This document shows, in pieces, positions 53,926 through 64,000 of a stretch of 64,000 nucleotides of DNA. The notes beneath the pieces were generated by a model. That model was not told where the DNA came from and searched no databases. It worked only from the letters and a program-made list of their open reading frames with translations. Made by a program: the position numbers and the translations under genes. The DNA comes from Crocinitomicaceae bacterium. Lineage in GTDB: Bacteria > Bacteroidota > Bacteroidia > Flavobacteriales_D > Crocinitomicaceae. Location of the stretch: NCBI GenBank assembly GCA_024643365.1, contig JAHENC010000002.1, positions 62,001 to 126,000 of the forward strand, written 5' to 3'. The first letter of the stretch is position 1. Every line of letters starts with the position of its first letter.

Positions 53926-54744
53926 CTAAGATTGATTTTTAAACCGTCCTTTGTAGATAAGATGTAGGGAATTGAAATTCATTGCGGCGTCTTCATTTGT
54001 GAAAAGTCCAAAAACACTAGAGCCAGAACCCGACATGGCGGCGTAAATCGCACCGGTATGGTACAGTGATTCTTTTAGTGCTTGAATTTCGGGGTACCGC
54101 TGAAAAACAGAAGTTTCAAAATCGTTTTTTAGTAATTCTCTCCATTGATCCATTGGTTTTTGAACGATTTCTTCAATAGAACGAACGTCCTCACTCACCG
54201 AAACTCCATCGTATGCTTCCTTCGTCCCAACATGAATACCTGGATTTAATAGAACTAAATAAACATCGGACAAATCAAGTTCCACTGTGGAAAGTATCTC
54301 CCCTCTTCCTTGAGCAATTTGGGGTAATCCATCCACAAAGAATGGACAATCGCTCCCGAGTTCAGAAGCTAGTTGTTTGAGTTTTTCAGTGCTTAGCTGT
54401 AACTGAAAGAGTTCATTTAATGCTAACAGAGTAAACGTAGCATCAGCTGATCCTCCTCCAAGTCCAGCGCCAACTGGAATTTGCTTTCTTAAATGAATCC
54501 GGACAGGACCAATTTGAAATTCATTATGCAACAATTGATATGCCTTCTCACACAAATTAGTTCCTCCTAAACCACTTATTTTTATTCCCGTTTGAAGAAA
54601 TTCAAAAGAATCCGCTTTTGTTACTTCGATTATATCTGTAAATGGAATTTCAACCATGCAGGTATCGATATCGTGATATCCATCATTCCTTTTACGGAGG
54701 ATGTTCAGTCCAAGGTTTATCTTCGCAGGTGGATATAAAATCAT
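53926..54744 (-). CDS. ispE: 4-diphosphocytidyl-2-C-methyl-D-erythritol kinase
   Basis: A GHMP kinase of the MEP isoprenoid pathway. The 272-residue protein has YPPAKINLGLNILRKRNDGYH at the N-terminus (short form PPAKINLGLN), the ATP-binding PVGAGLGGGSADATF and the C-terminal AAMSGSGSSVFGLF. Shows that the host makes isoprenoids, including the undecaprenyl carrier used by MraY/MurG, by the non-mevalonate route. Divergent from accA. Confidence 0.96.
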   Translation of the reverse strand: MILYPPAKINLGLNILRKRNDGYHDIDTCMVEIPFTDIIEVTKADSFEFLQTGIKISGLGGTNLCEKAYQLLHNEFQIGPVRIHLRKQIPVGAGLGGGSADATFTLLALNELFQLQLSTEKLKQLASELGSDCPFFVDGLPQIAQGRGEILSTVELDLSDVYLVLLNPGIHVGTKEAYDGVSVSEDVRSIEEIVQKPMDQWRELLKNDFETSVFQRYPEIQALKESLYHTGAIYAAMSGSGSSVFGLFTNEDAAMNFNSLHLIYKGRFKNQS

Positions 54745-54748
54745 GAAA

Positions 54749-54782
54749 CAAATGTAGTTTTTTCAGTTGAACTTTTCTGCAA
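54749..54782 (-). promoter_or_regulatory. ispE promoter
   Basis: Minus strand: TTG (54782-54780), 23-base spacer, TACATTTG (54756-54749), ending four bases before the ATG at 54744: a leaderless-type arrangement. Confidence 0.55.
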
Positions 54783-54817
54783 ATACTAAATGGAAATGAT
54801 GGTATCAGAAAATCAAT

Positions 54818-54825
54818 TAACTTTG
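54818..54825 (+). promoter_or_regulatory. accA promoter, -7 box TAACTTTG
   Basis: Exact TAnnTTTG, 19 bases before the accA ATG at 54845. Confidence 0.5.
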
Positions 54826-54844
54826 TCTACTCAATTTAGAAATT

Positions 54845-55798
54845 ATGTCTACGTATCTTGACTTTGAAGAACCATTAAAATCCTTGGAGGAACAAATTGC
54901 TCAAACCAAAGAACTTGGTGAATCCACGAATGTGGATATGTCAGAGCAACTTGCTGAATTAGAACAAGTGTTACAGGAAAAAACAAAAGAAGTTTTTTCA
55001 GGACTCACTCCTTGGCAACGCGTACAACTTTCTAGACACCCTGACAGACCTTATACACTAGCTTATATTGACGCTCTTACGAACGGGCAATTCATCGAAT
55101 TACATGGTGATCGCAGCGTAAAAGACGACAAAGCCATGGTTGGTGGATTTGGGATGATTGACGGAAAAAGCGTTATGCTTATTGGTCAACAAAAAGGCAT
55201 CAATACAAAAATGCGTCAGTACCGTAATTTTGGAATGCCTAATCCTGAGGGATATCGTAAAGCCCTTCGACTAATGAAATTAGCCGAGAAGTTTAATAAA
55301 CCAATTATCACATTTATCGATACACCAGGGGCTTTTCCTGGATTAGAAGCAGAGGAACGTGGACAAGGTGAAGCAATTGCTCGCAATATCTACGAAATGA
55401 TGCGCTTGAAAGTTCCTGTGATTTGTATCATCATTGGTGAAGGAGCATCCGGTGGTGCACTTGGAATCGGTGTTGGAGATAAAGTGGTAATGTTAGAAAA
55501 CACATGGTATTCGGTGATTTCTCCAGAAAGTTGTTCATCCATTTTATGGCGTTCATGGAATTTTAAAGAAACAGCTGCAGATGCGTTGAAATTAACATCG
55601 ACAGATATGCGTAAAAATGGATTGGTAGACGAAGTCATTCCAGAACCGTCCAATGGTGCACATCGCAATCCGGAAGAAATGTTTCAAGTGGTTAAAGCAA
55701 AAATCAAGGACTACATCTCAGAATTAGAGAAACAAAATCCTGATAAACGCGTGGAAGACCGCATTGAGAAATTTTGTCAAATGGGTGTTTGGAAATAA
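54845..55798 (+). CDS. accA: Acetyl-CoA carboxylase carboxyltransferase subunit alpha
   Basis: Part of the carboxyltransferase that makes malonyl-CoA for fatty-acid synthesis. The 317-residue protein has the N-terminal helical region ([15 protein letters not shown]), [59 protein letters not shown] and [15 protein letters not shown] (oxyanion region). No accD domain is fused. RecG follows 21 bases later on the same strand. Confidence 0.97.
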   Translation: MSTYLDFEEPLKSLEEQIAQTKELGESTNVDMSEQLAELEQVLQEKTKEVFSGLTPWQRVQLSRHPDRPYTLAYIDALTNGQFIELHGDRSVKDDKAMVGGFGMIDGKSVMLIGQQKGINTKMRQYRNFGMPNPEGYRKALRLMKLAEKFNKPIITFIDTPGAFPGLEAEERGQGEAIARNIYEMMRLKVPVICIIIGEGASGGALGIGVGDKVVMLENTWYSVISPESCSSILWRSWNFKETAADALKLTSTDMRKNGLVDEVIPEPSNGAHRNPEEMFQVVKAKIKDYISELEKQNPDKRVEDRIEKFCQMGVWK

Positions 55799-55819
55799 CC
55801 TACACCAAATCATGCTTTC

Positions 55820-57916
55820 ATGACTGACTTGTTATCCACACCCATTGAATATTTGAAAGGTGTTGGTCCACAACGTGCAGCCACTTTGCAAACAGAATTA
55901 GGAATTTTTTCCTTTCGTGATATACTCAATCACTTTCCTTTTCGGTACCAAGATCGTTCCGTTTTTCATGAAATTAGGGATATTCATTTGGTGGATAATT
56001 ACCTTCAATTAAAAGGTAAAATCACATACATCGGCGAAGTTGGATCTGGTCGTCAACGTAAGCTAACAGCTCGTTTTGAAGATCATTCAGGGACTGTAGA
56101 TTTAATTTGGTTTCAGGGGATTCAATGGGTTAAGGCTAACTTGCGCGTTGGAGAAACCTATCTACTGTTTGGGAAACCAAAGGCGTACAATCAACAATGG
56201 ACCATTCCGCATCCAGAATTAACTAAGTGGGGAGAACAATCGACTGATCTTGGCTTACAAGCGATGTATCCTTCGACAGAGAAGCTCAATGTTAAAGGAT
56301 TAAATGCGAAGGGGATTGGAAAGATCATCCAAGGACTTCTTCCTCAAATAAGAAATCAGATTCCTGAAGTACTACCTAATTACTTAACAGAAGAACTTCA
56401 CCTGATCTCCAAAGAACAAGCCTATTTTTCCATTCATGCACCCAAGAATGAAGTAGAATATAAGCAAGCCCGCTATCGGTTGAAATTTGAAGAATTATTC
56501 TTCTTACAATTGGAATTGTTACTTCGAAAAGAAATTCGTTCAAAAAAAATGAAAGGATTTGTGTTTTCAGAATTAGGTAATTTATTCAATACGTTCTACA
56601 CAAAACATCTTCCTTTTGAGTTAACGAATGCACAAAAAAGGGTTTTAAAAGAAATCCGGAAAGATTTTCTGCACGGAGAACATATGAATCGACTTTTACA
56701 AGGAGATGTTGGAAGTGGAAAAACACTTGTTGCTTTATTAACTTTGCTCATGGGAATCGACAACGGTTTTCAAGGAGCACTGATGGCACCTACCGAAATT
56801 CTAGCAACCCAACATTACGAGTCGCTTCGAGAACTAGTAGATGGACTACCTATCGAAATTGCCTTGTTAACGGGTTCCACGAAAAAAGCAAGAAGAGGCG
56901 AAATTCATGAAGGACTTCAAAATGGAACCATTCATTTATTAATTGGCACCCATGCGTTGTTGGAAGATGTGGTTCAGTTCGCTAATTTGGGTATTGTTGT
57001 AATCGACGAGCAGCATCGTTTTGGTGTCGCGCAACGATCCAAAATGTGGGGAAAAAACGCAGTTCCTCCGCATGTTTTAATCATGACAGCAACACCCATT
57101 CCACGAACGTTAGCCATGACCTTTTATGGGGACTTAGATGTTTCGATTATTGATGAACTTCCTCCGGGAAGAAAACCAATACAAACCATTCATCGAAGAG
57201 AAAACCATCGTCCAAAATTATTACAGTTTATTAAGGAACAAATTTCGCTTGGAAGACAGATCTATATAGTTTATCCCTTGATTCAGGAATCCGAAAAACT
57301 AGACTTCAAAAATCTACAGGAAGGTTATGACTTAATTACCGATGCCTTTCCTTCACCTTCATATGAAGTGAGTATGGTTCACGGAAAACTAAAACCAATA
57401 GAGAAGGATGCAGAAATGCAACGCTTTGTGAAAGCAGAAACGCAAATCATGGTTGCAACTACCGTCATCGAAGTGGGGGTCAATGTACCGAATGCATCAG
57501 TGATGGTCATTGAGAGTGCAGAACGTTTTGGATTGTCTCAATTGCATCAATTACGCGGACGCGTGGGACGCGGAGCGGAAAAATCATACTGTATCTTAAT
57601 GACCGGTGATAAACTTTCCAAAGAATCCATGAAACGAATGGATACAATGGTCATGACAAATGATGGTTTTCAGATTTCAGAAGTCGATTTACAATTACGT
57701 GGTCCCGGTGATTTAATGGGTACGCAACAAAGCGGAGTTTTGAACTTAAAATTGGCCGATTTGTCAAGAGATGGTCAAATCGTTAGTTTGGCCAGAGAGA
57801 AGGCCAGAGAGATTCTTGAGAAAGATCCTGATCTTTTATTGGCAGAGAACAACCGTTTAAACCAACGCATGCATCAAGTGCTAAAATCTCGTCCAAACTG
57901 GGGCCGAATAGCATAA
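55820..57916 (+). CDS. recG: RecG, ATP-dependent branched-DNA helicase
   Basis: Processes stalled forks and recombination intermediates. The 698-residue helicase has an N-terminal wedge/OB domain (about 1-200), Walker A GDVGSGKTLVALL, the DExH box IVVIDEQHRFGV, TATPIPRTLAMTFYGDLD and the C-terminal motifs TTVIEVGVNVPNA and LRGRVGRG. Length normal. Probably shares a transcript with accA and ends at a terminator before the convergent rpoC. Confidence 0.97.
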   Translation: MTDLLSTPIEYLKGVGPQRAATLQTELGIFSFRDILNHFPFRYQDRSVFHEIRDIHLVDNYLQLKGKITYIGEVGSGRQRKLTARFEDHSGTVDLIWFQGIQWVKANLRVGETYLLFGKPKAYNQQWTIPHPELTKWGEQSTDLGLQAMYPSTEKLNVKGLNAKGIGKIIQGLLPQIRNQIPEVLPNYLTEELHLISKEQAYFSIHAPKNEVEYKQARYRLKFEELFFLQLELLLRKEIRSKKMKGFVFSELGNLFNTFYTKHLPFELTNAQKRVLKEIRKDFLHGEHMNRLLQGDVGSGKTLVALLTLLMGIDNGFQGALMAPTEILATQHYESLRELVDGLPIEIALLTGSTKKARRGEIHEGLQNGTIHLLIGTHALLEDVVQFANLGIVVIDEQHRFGVAQRSKMWGKNAVPPHVLIMTATPIPRTLAMTFYGDLDVSIIDELPPGRKPIQTIHRRENHRPKLLQFIKEQISLGRQIYIVYPLIQESEKLDFKNLQEGYDLITDAFPSPSYEVSMVHGKLKPIEKDAEMQRFVKAETQIMVATTVIEVGVNVPNASVMVIESAERFGLSQLHQLRGRVGRGAEKSYCILMTGDKLSKESMKRMDTMVMTNDGFQISEVDLQLRGPGDLMGTQQSGVLNLKLADLSRDGQIVSLAREKAREILEKDPDLLLAENNRLNQRMHQVLKSRPNWGRIA

Positions 57917-57917
57917 A

Positions 57918-57950
57918 AAAAAGGATGACCTTTCGATCATCCTTTCCCTT
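57918..57950. terminator. Bidirectional terminator between recG and rpoC
   Basis: Stem AAAGGATGA (57920-57928) with TCATCCTTT (57937-57945) and an 8-base loop, with A- and T-rich flanks; serves convergent genes. Confidence 0.85.
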
Positions 57951-57965
57951 TATTTTATCTTTCGA

Positions 57966-60900
57966 TTAAGCGTCTTGTAGCATTTCATCGTAAGCTTCTT
58001 GTGAACCAACAATCATTGATTGGTATTCACGTACACCTGTACCAGCTGGGATTAAGTGTCCAACGATAACGTTTTCTTTCAATCCTAATAAATGGTCTTC
58101 TTTACCTGAAATAGCTGCTTCGTTTAATACTTTCGTTGTCTCCTGGAAGGAAGCCGCAGAAATAAACGATTGTGTTTGAAGTGACGCACGTGTGATACCT
58201 TGTAACAATGGTGTTGACGTTGCAGGCATTGCCTCTCTCGCTTCCACTAATGTTTTATCCTCACGTTTCAATTTCGAGTTCTCATCTCTTAAACGACGAA
58301 CTGAAACCAATTGTCCTTTTTTCAATTCCGCTGAATCACCTGCATCTTTTACGAACATCATTCCGTAAAGTGCATCATTCGCTTCCATGATATCTGCTTT
58401 ATGAACGGATTGTCCTTCCAAGAAGCGAGTATCACCAGACTCGATGATTTGTGCTTTCAACATCATTTGACGTACAATTACTTCAAAGTGTTTATCATTA
58501 ATTTTTACACCTTGTAAACGGTAAACCTCTTGGATTTCATTTACGATGTACTCTTGTACTTTCGTAGGTCCTTCGATGTTCAAGATATCGTTTGGTGTGA
58601 TTGCTCCATCAGATAATGGTTGACCAGCACGAACGAAATCGTTTTGTTGTACAAGAATGTGTTTAGAAAGTGGAACTAAGTATTTTCTTACTTCACCCAA
58701 TTTCGATGTAATGATAATTTCACGATTACCACGTTTCACATTTCCGAATGCTGCTGTTCCATCTATTTCAGAAACAACTGCAGGATTTGATGGATTTCTT
58801 GCCTCGAATAACTCCGTTACACGTGGAAGACCTCCGGTGATATCTCCGGTTTTACCAGCTAAACGAGGAATTTTAACCATGATCACACCCGCTTCAATTT
58901 TGTCGCCTTCTGTAACAGAGATGTGCGCGTTAACTGGAATAGAGTATTCTCTTAAAATCTCCTTCGTTTTAGGGTCCATGATGTGAATCGCTGGACTTTT
59001 CTTTTTATCACGAGATTCGATGATTACTTTTTCAGTAAATCCTGTTTGCTCATCGACTTCTTCGCGGTAAGTAATGTTTTCAATGATACCATCAAATACA
59101 ACCTTTCCTGAAACCTCAGAAATGATTACCGCATTGTATGGATCCCATTTACAAATTACATCACCTTTTTTAATTTTTGTTTCACTAGAAACCATCAATT
59201 CAGATCCGTAAGGAACATTCGCCGTCATCACAGTAATTCCTGTTTTCTCGTCTGTGATTTTTAATTCAGCAGAACGACCAACAACGATGATTTGGTTTGT
59301 ACCATCTGCGTTTTTACGTTCGATAGTTCTTAACTCATCGATTTCTAATTTACCATTCGCTTTCGCTTTCAAGTCAGAAATATCTGCGATGTTCGATGCA
59401 GTACCCCCAACGTGGAATGTACGAAGTGTCAACTGTGTACCAGGCTCACCAATTGATTGAGCAGCAACTACACCAACAGCATCACCTCTTTGTGCAAGAC
59501 GGTGGTTAGCAAGGTTTCGTCCGTAACATTTTGAACAAACTCCACGACGCATTTCACATGTCAATACAGAACGAATTTCTACTTCTTCGATTCCAGCTTT
59601 AGAAATTGTACTAGCAATATCTTCAGAGATTAACTCACCTGCGGCGATGATTAATTCATCCGTTTCCGGTAAGTAAACATCATGAACAGATGTACGTCCT
59701 AAAATACGATCATACAATGGTTCAACAACTTCATCATTTTTCTTCAATGCAGTAGCAACAATTCCACGAAGTGTTCCACAGTCATTTGAATTGATGACAA
59801 CATCTTGAGCAACATCCACCAAACGACGAGTCAGGTAACCTGCATCGGCTGTTTTAAGGGCAGTATCGGCCAAACCTTTACGTGCACCGTGAGTAGAGAT
59901 AAAATACTCAAGGATGGATAATCCTTCCTTAAAGTTGGATAAGATTGGATTCTCGATAATTTCTTGAACCGAAGCACCAGATTTCTGTGGTTTCGCCATC
60001 AATCCACGCATACCAGAAAGCTGACGAATTTGTTCTTTCGAACCACGAGCTCCTGAATCGTACATCATGTAAATTGAATTGAACCCTTGACGGTCTGTTT
60101 TCAATTGATCCATTAATGTAGCTGTCAAACGCGAGTTTGTATGTGTCCAAATATCAATGATTTGGTTGTAACGCTCATTATTCGTGATAAGACCCATGTT
60201 GTAGTTCATCATGACTTCTTTCACTTCATTTTCAGCCTTACCAACTAAAACTTCTTTTTCTTTCGGGATAATGATGTCATCAAGGTTGAACGACAAACCA
60301 CCTCTAAAGGCCATTTCGTATCCAAGACCTTTGATATCATCAAGGAATTGAGCAGTACGAGAAGTACCACAAATTTTCAATACTTCACCGATAATATCAC
60401 GTAATGCTTTTTTCGTTAATACATCATTGATGTATCCAACTTCTCTTGGAACTTTCTCGTTGAACATGACACGTCCACAAGTTGTTTCAATCAGCATTAA
60501 TTCAGGCTCACCACTTTTACCTAAGTCATAAGATTTCACTTTGATACGCGCATGCAAATCAAGTTTTTTCTCATTATAAGCAATGATAACCTCTTTCGGA
60601 GAATAGAAAATTCCATCTTGTCCTTTCACGATATCACCTTCCACAGAAAGTTTACCTTTAGTGATGTAATAAAGACCCAAGACCATATCCTGAGAAGGAA
60701 CGGCAATTGGTGCTCCATTAGCTGGATTCAAGATGTTATGAGATGCTAACATCAACATTTGAGCTTCCAAAATTGCAGCGTTACCTAAAGGTAAGTGAAC
60801 CGCCATCTGGTCACCATCGAAATCGGCGTTGAAGGCTGTCGTTACCAATGGGTGAAGACGAATCGCTTTACCTTCGATCAATTTCGGTTGGAAAGCTTGG

Positions 60901-62255
60901 ATACCTAAACGGTGAAGTGTAGGGGCACGGTTCAATAGAACTGGGTGTCCTTTCAATACATTTTCTAAAATATCCCAAACTACTGGCTCTTTACGGTCAA
61001 CAATTTTCTTTGCAGATTTAACTGTTTTCACGATACCACGTTCAATCATCTTACGGATGATAAACGGTTTGTAAAGTTCCGCTGCCATGTCTTTTGGTAG
61101 ACCACATTCGTGTAATTTCAAATCTGGACCTACAACAATTACTGAACGTGCTGAATAATCCACACGTTTTCCAAGTAAGTTTTGACGGAATCGACCTTGT
61201 TTACCTTTCAATGAATCAGAAAGGGATTTCAAAGCACGATTTGATTCTGTTTTAACAGCGCTTGATTTTCTTGAGTTATCGAACAAGGAATCAACTGACT
61301 CTTGCAACATACGTTTTTCATTACGTAAGATTACTTCTGGAGCTTTGATTTCGATCAATCTTTTCAAACGATTGTTACGAATAATCACACGACGGTATAA
61401 ATCATTCAAATCTGAAGTCGCGAAACGACCACCATCAAGTGGAACTAACGGACGTAATTCAGGTGGAATAACAGGCACCACTTTCACAATCATCCATTCT
61501 GGACGGTTATCGATACGTGTTTGAGAATCCTTCATGGCTTCAACTACTTGAAGACGTTTTAAAGCCTCATTTTTACGTTGAACCGATGTTTCATTTTCTG
61601 CTTGATCGCGAAGTGTGTAAGATAATTCTTCAAGATTTAAATCTTTCAATAAATCATACAATGCTTCTGCACCCATTTTCGCAACAAACTTGTTTGGATC
61701 TGAATCCTCCAAGTATTGGTTTTCTTTTGGAAGTGCATCAAGGATATCTAAATATTCTTCTTCTGTTAAGAAATCGAATTTTTTAAGGTTTACATTATCC
61801 AATGTCAAAGCAGCACCAGGGTTAATAACCGCGTAACGCTCGTAATAGATAATTTGATCCAACTTTTTAGTTGGTAAACCTAGTAAGTAACCAATTTTGT
61901 TCGGTAACGAACGGAAGTACCAAATGTGTGCTACGGGAACAACCAATGAGATATGTCCCATACGCTCTCTACGTACTTTTTTCTCAGTTACCTCTACTCC
62001 ACAACGGTCACATACGATTCCTTTGTAACGAATTCTTTTGTATTTACCACAGTGACATTCATAGTCTTTAACTGGACCAAAAATGCGCTCACAGAACAAT
62101 CCATCACGTTCTGGTTTGTACGTACGGTAGTTGATTGTCTCTGGCTTTAGCACCTCACCACTTGAATTCTCCAGGATGATTTCTGGAGAAGCCAATGATA
62201 TCGTGATTTTATTAAAGCTACTTTGTTTTTTTGGTATTTCTCTTTTGAAAGCCAT
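57966..62255 (-). CDS. rpoC: RNA polymerase subunit beta'
   Basis: A 1429-residue catalytic subunit. Visible: the N-terminal zinc site [20 protein letters not shown], the active-site Mg motif [15 protein letters not shown], the bridge-helix/trigger-loop region with [16 protein letters not shown], and a second zinc site ending CSKCYGRNL. Length is as usual in the Bacteroidota. Thirty bases downstream of rpoB, with no separate promoter seen. Confidence 0.99.
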   Translation of the reverse strand: MAFKREIPKKQSSFNKITISLASPEIILENSSGEVLKPETINYRTYKPERDGLFCERIFGPVKDYECHCGKYKRIRYKGIVCDRCGVEVTEKKVRRERMGHISLVVPVAHIWYFRSLPNKIGYLLGLPTKKLDQIIYYERYAVINPGAALTLDNVNLKKFDFLTEEEYLDILDALPKENQYLEDSDPNKFVAKMGAEALYDLLKDLNLEELSYTLRDQAENETSVQRKNEALKRLQVVEAMKDSQTRIDNRPEWMIVKVVPVIPPELRPLVPLDGGRFATSDLNDLYRRVIIRNNRLKRLIEIKAPEVILRNEKRMLQESVDSLFDNSRKSSAVKTESNRALKSLSDSLKGKQGRFRQNLLGKRVDYSARSVIVVGPDLKLHECGLPKDMAAELYKPFIIRKMIERGIVKTVKSAKKIVDRKEPVVWDILENVLKGHPVLLNRAPTLHRLGIQAFQPKLIEGKAIRLHPLVTTAFNADFDGDQMAVHLPLGNAAILEAQMLMLASHNILNPANGAPIAVPSQDMVLGLYYITKGKLSVEGDIVKGQDGIFYSPKEVIIAYNEKKLDLHARIKVKSYDLGKSGEPELMLIETTCGRVMFNEKVPREVGYINDVLTKKALRDIIGEVLKICGTSRTAQFLDDIKGLGYEMAFRGGLSFNLDDIIIPKEKEVLVGKAENEVKEVMMNYNMGLITNNERYNQIIDIWTHTNSRLTATLMDQLKTDRQGFNSIYMMYDSGARGSKEQIRQLSGMRGLMAKPQKSGASVQEIIENPILSNFKEGLSILEYFISTHGARKGLADTALKTADAGYLTRRLVDVAQDVVINSNDCGTLRGIVATALKKNDEVVEPLYDRILGRTSVHDVYLPETDELIIAAGELISEDIASTISKAGIEEVEIRSVLTCEMRRGVCSKCYGRNLANHRLAQRGDAVGVVAAQSIGEPGTQLTLRTFHVGGTASNIADISDLKAKANGKLEIDELRTIERKNADGTNQIIVVGRSAELKITDEKTGITVMTANVPYGSELMVSSETKIKKGDVICKWDPYNAVIISEVSGKVVFDGIIENITYREEVDEQTGFTEKVIIESRDKKKSPAIHIMDPKTKEILREYSIPVNAHISVTEGDKIEAGVIMVKIPRLAGKTGDITGGLPRVTELFEARNPSNPAVVSEIDGTAAFGNVKRGNREIIITSKLGEVRKYLVPLSKHILVQQNDFVRAGQPLSDGAITPNDILNIEGPTKVQEYIVNEIQEVYRLQGVKINDKHFEVIVRQMMLKAQIIESGDTRFLEGQSVHKADIMEANDALYGMMFVKDAGDSAELKKGQLVSVRRLRDENSKLKREDKTLVEAREAMPATSTPLLQGITRASLQTQSFISAASFQETTKVLNEAAISGKEDHLLGLKENVIVGHLIPAGTGVREYQSMIVGSQEAYDEMLQDA

Positions 62256-62285
62256 TTTTTATATAATGTTTTCGTTATTAATCAA

Positions 62286-64000
62286 TTAGTCCATCGATAC
62301 GTTCAAACACAATCCGCGAAGCTCGTGTAACAATACATTGAAAGATTCAGGAATTCCTGGTTCAGGAATGTTGTCACCTTTCACTATTGCCTCATATGCT
62401 TTCGCACGGCCCATCACGTCATCAGATTTTACCGTTAAGATTTCTTGAAGGATATTAGCAGCACCAAATGCTTCTAGTGCCCAAACCTCCATCTCACCAA
62501 AACGCTGACCTCCAAATTGCGCTTTACCACCAAGTGGTTGTTGCGTAATCAATGAGTATGGTCCGATAGAACGAGCGTGCATTTTGTCATCTACCATGTG
62601 TGATAATTTCAACATGTAAATTACCCCAACAGTAGCTGGTTGATGGAAACGTTCTCCTGTTCCACCATCGTACAAGTACGTTTTACCAGATTTAGGTACG
62701 CCTGCTTTCGCTGTCCATTCATCAATTTCAGATGGTTTTGCACCATCAAAAATCGGTGTTGCGAACTTCATGCCTAATTTTTCACCTGCCCATCCAAGAA
62801 CAGTTTCATAAATTTGACCAAGGTTCATACGAGAAGGTACACCAAGTGGATTCAATACGATGTCAACTGGTGTTCCATCCTCAAGGAAAGGCATGTCCTC
62901 TTGACGAACGATGTTCGCAACGATTCCTTTATTTCCATGACGTCCCGCCATTTTATCTCCCACTTTCAATTTACGTTTCTTCGCAACATAAACTTTCGCC
63001 AATTTCACGATTCCTGCTGGAAGTTCATCCCCTACAGAAATATGGAATTTACGACGTTTGTAATTACCAAGTAAATCGTTTGCTTTGATATTAAAGTTGT
63101 GAATAACACGACTAATCAACTGGTTGATTTTAGCATCAGAACTCCAATTTAATGGATTAACAATGGAATAATCCAATGCCATCAATGCTTTATTCGTGAA
63201 TTTCGTTCCTTTCTTGATCAACTCTTCTTTGAAATTGTTGTAAACTCCTGAAGATTTGTGCTCACCTAAAATGACCATCAATTTCTCTGCAAGTTTTTCC
63301 TTCAAATCAGCAAAATCCTTTTGGTATTCTGCATCGATCGTTTCCAAGATTGGTTTATCCTGAGATTTTGATTTACGGTCTTTAATTGCTCTTGAGAACA
63401 ATTTTTTCTCGATAACAACTCCGCGTAGAGATGGCCCTGCTTTCAATGAAGCATCTTTCACATCCCCTGCTTTGTCACCAAAGATCGCACGTAATAATTT
63501 CTCTTCTGGAGATGGATCAGTTTCACCTTTTGGAGTGATTTTACCGATCAAGATATCACCTTCACGGATTTCAGCACCAATTCGGATTAATCCATTTTCA
63601 TCTAAATCTTTAGTCGCTTCTTCACTCACGTTTGGAATATCAGAAGTTAACTCTTCCATTCCTCGTTTTGTGTCACGAACCTCCAATGAGTACTCATCGA
63701 TGTGAACACTTGTAAAGATATCATCGCGAACAACTTTCTCTGAAATTACAATCGCATCCTCGAAGTTATACCCTTTCCATGGCATGAATGCCACTTTCAA
63801 GTTTTGACCTAATGCCAACTCTCCTGCTTGCGTTGCATATCCCTCACAAAGAACTTGTCCTCTTTCTACTCTATCTCCTTTTTGAACAATCGGTTTCAAG
63901 TTGATACATGTACTTTGATTGGTTTTCATGAATTTTGTTAATCCATAACGAGTTACCTCGCTATCAAAACTCACCATTTTATCTTCTTCGTTCCAATCGT
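62286..64000 (-). CDS. rpoB: RNA polymerase subunit beta, C-terminal part (5' end outside window)
   Basis: The frame is open to the window edge (codons for DWNEEDK precede the first internal Met at 63977), so only the last ~571 codons are seen. Motifs: [49 protein letters not shown] and [19 protein letters not shown] near the end. The rifampicin-binding region lies outside the window. Confidence 0.98.
   Translation of the reverse strand, partial: DWNEEDKMVSFDSEVTRYGLTKFMKTNQSTCINLKPIVQKGDRVERGQVLCEGYATQAGELALGQNLKVAFMPWKGYNFEDAIVISEKVVRDDIFTSVHIDEYSLEVRDTKRGMEELTSDIPNVSEEATKDLDENGLIRIGAEIREGDILIGKITPKGETDPSPEEKLLRAIFGDKAGDVKDASLKAGPSLRGVVIEKKLFSRAIKDRKSKSQDKPILETIDAEYQKDFADLKEKLAEKLMVILGEHKSSGVYNNFKEELIKKGTKFTNKALMALDYSIVNPLNWSSDAKINQLISRVIHNFNIKANDLLGNYKRRKFHISVGDELPAGIVKLAKVYVAKKRKLKVGDKMAGRHGNKGIVANIVRQEDMPFLEDGTPVDIVLNPLGVPSRMNLGQIYETVLGWAGEKLGMKFATPIFDGAKPSEIDEWTAKAGVPKSGKTYLYDGGTGERFHQPATVGVIYMLKLSHMVDDKMHARSIGPYSLITQQPLGGKAQFGGQRFGEMEVWALEAFGAANILQEILTVKSDDVMGRAKAYEAIVKGDNIPEPGIPESFNVLLHELRGLCLNVSMD

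Overview
The window is a core-genome segment of an AT-rich member of the Bacteroidota, most likely order Flavobacteriales. The evidence is a SusC/SusD pair, three proteins ending in type IX secretion (T9SS) sorting domains, promoters with the Bacteroidota -7 element TAnnTTTG, and no obvious Shine-Dalgarno sequences. A Fluviicola/Crocinitomicaceae-like host is my guess from the overall gene set and is not proven. I see no tRNA, rRNA, CRISPR array, insertion sequence or prophage. No gene-free stretch reaches 300 bases; the longest, 32172-32416, holds the dcw promoter and its probable operator.

Layout. 1-7536: mixed housekeeping genes (a partial unknown gene, a class IV aminotransferase, a rhomboid protease, an L,D-transpeptidase, rpe, an unknown secreted protein, a CvfB-like RNA-binding protein, an AIM24-like protein and a small unknown). 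7585-13303: gpsA, lysC, then iron uptake (feoA, feoB and a 54-residue Cys-containing FeoB-associated membrane protein) and corA. 13419-15738: a DUF1573 protein and three methionine-salvage genes (mtnB-mtnD-mtnC). 15811-32171, all on the minus strand: a complete division and cell-wall (dcw) operon, mraZ-rsmH-ftsL-ftsI-murE-mraY-murD-[unknown]-ftsW-murG-murC-ftsQ-ftsA-ftsZ-yqeY. The unknown gene looks like a degenerate copy of the MurD C-terminal domain. MurE carries the DNPR motif of meso-diaminopimelate-adding enzymes, which fits the L,D-transpeptidase.

32417-39388, plus strand: an EamA transporter, rplU-rpmA, then lnt followed by a CotH-family T9SS protein, a lipoprotein and a small outer-membrane-type protein. 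39453-53829, minus strand: a starch/maltodextrin locus. It encodes a T9SS-sorted SusE/F-like binding protein, a T9SS-sorted GH13 amylase, a second CotH protein, a SusA-like GH13 enzyme, a GH31 alpha-glucosidase, SusC and SusD. The surface parts that are lipoproteins in Bacteroides (SusE/F/G) appear here as T9SS cargo. A 20-bp element containing TGTCAAnnTGACA precedes both the first gene of the locus and susC, so I propose one regulator controls both units. 53926-64000: ispE, accA, recG, rpoC and the 3' part of rpoB.

Most notable observations: the shared operator in the starch locus; the MurD-like pseudo-domain inside the dcw operon; a candidate MraZ operator of 10-bp-spaced repeats just downstream of the dcw promoter; many genes whose -7 promoter box ends only 4-7 bases before the start codon, implying leaderless mRNAs; and a CotH gene embedded in a starch operon. 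Coordinates are read by eye; no searches were run.
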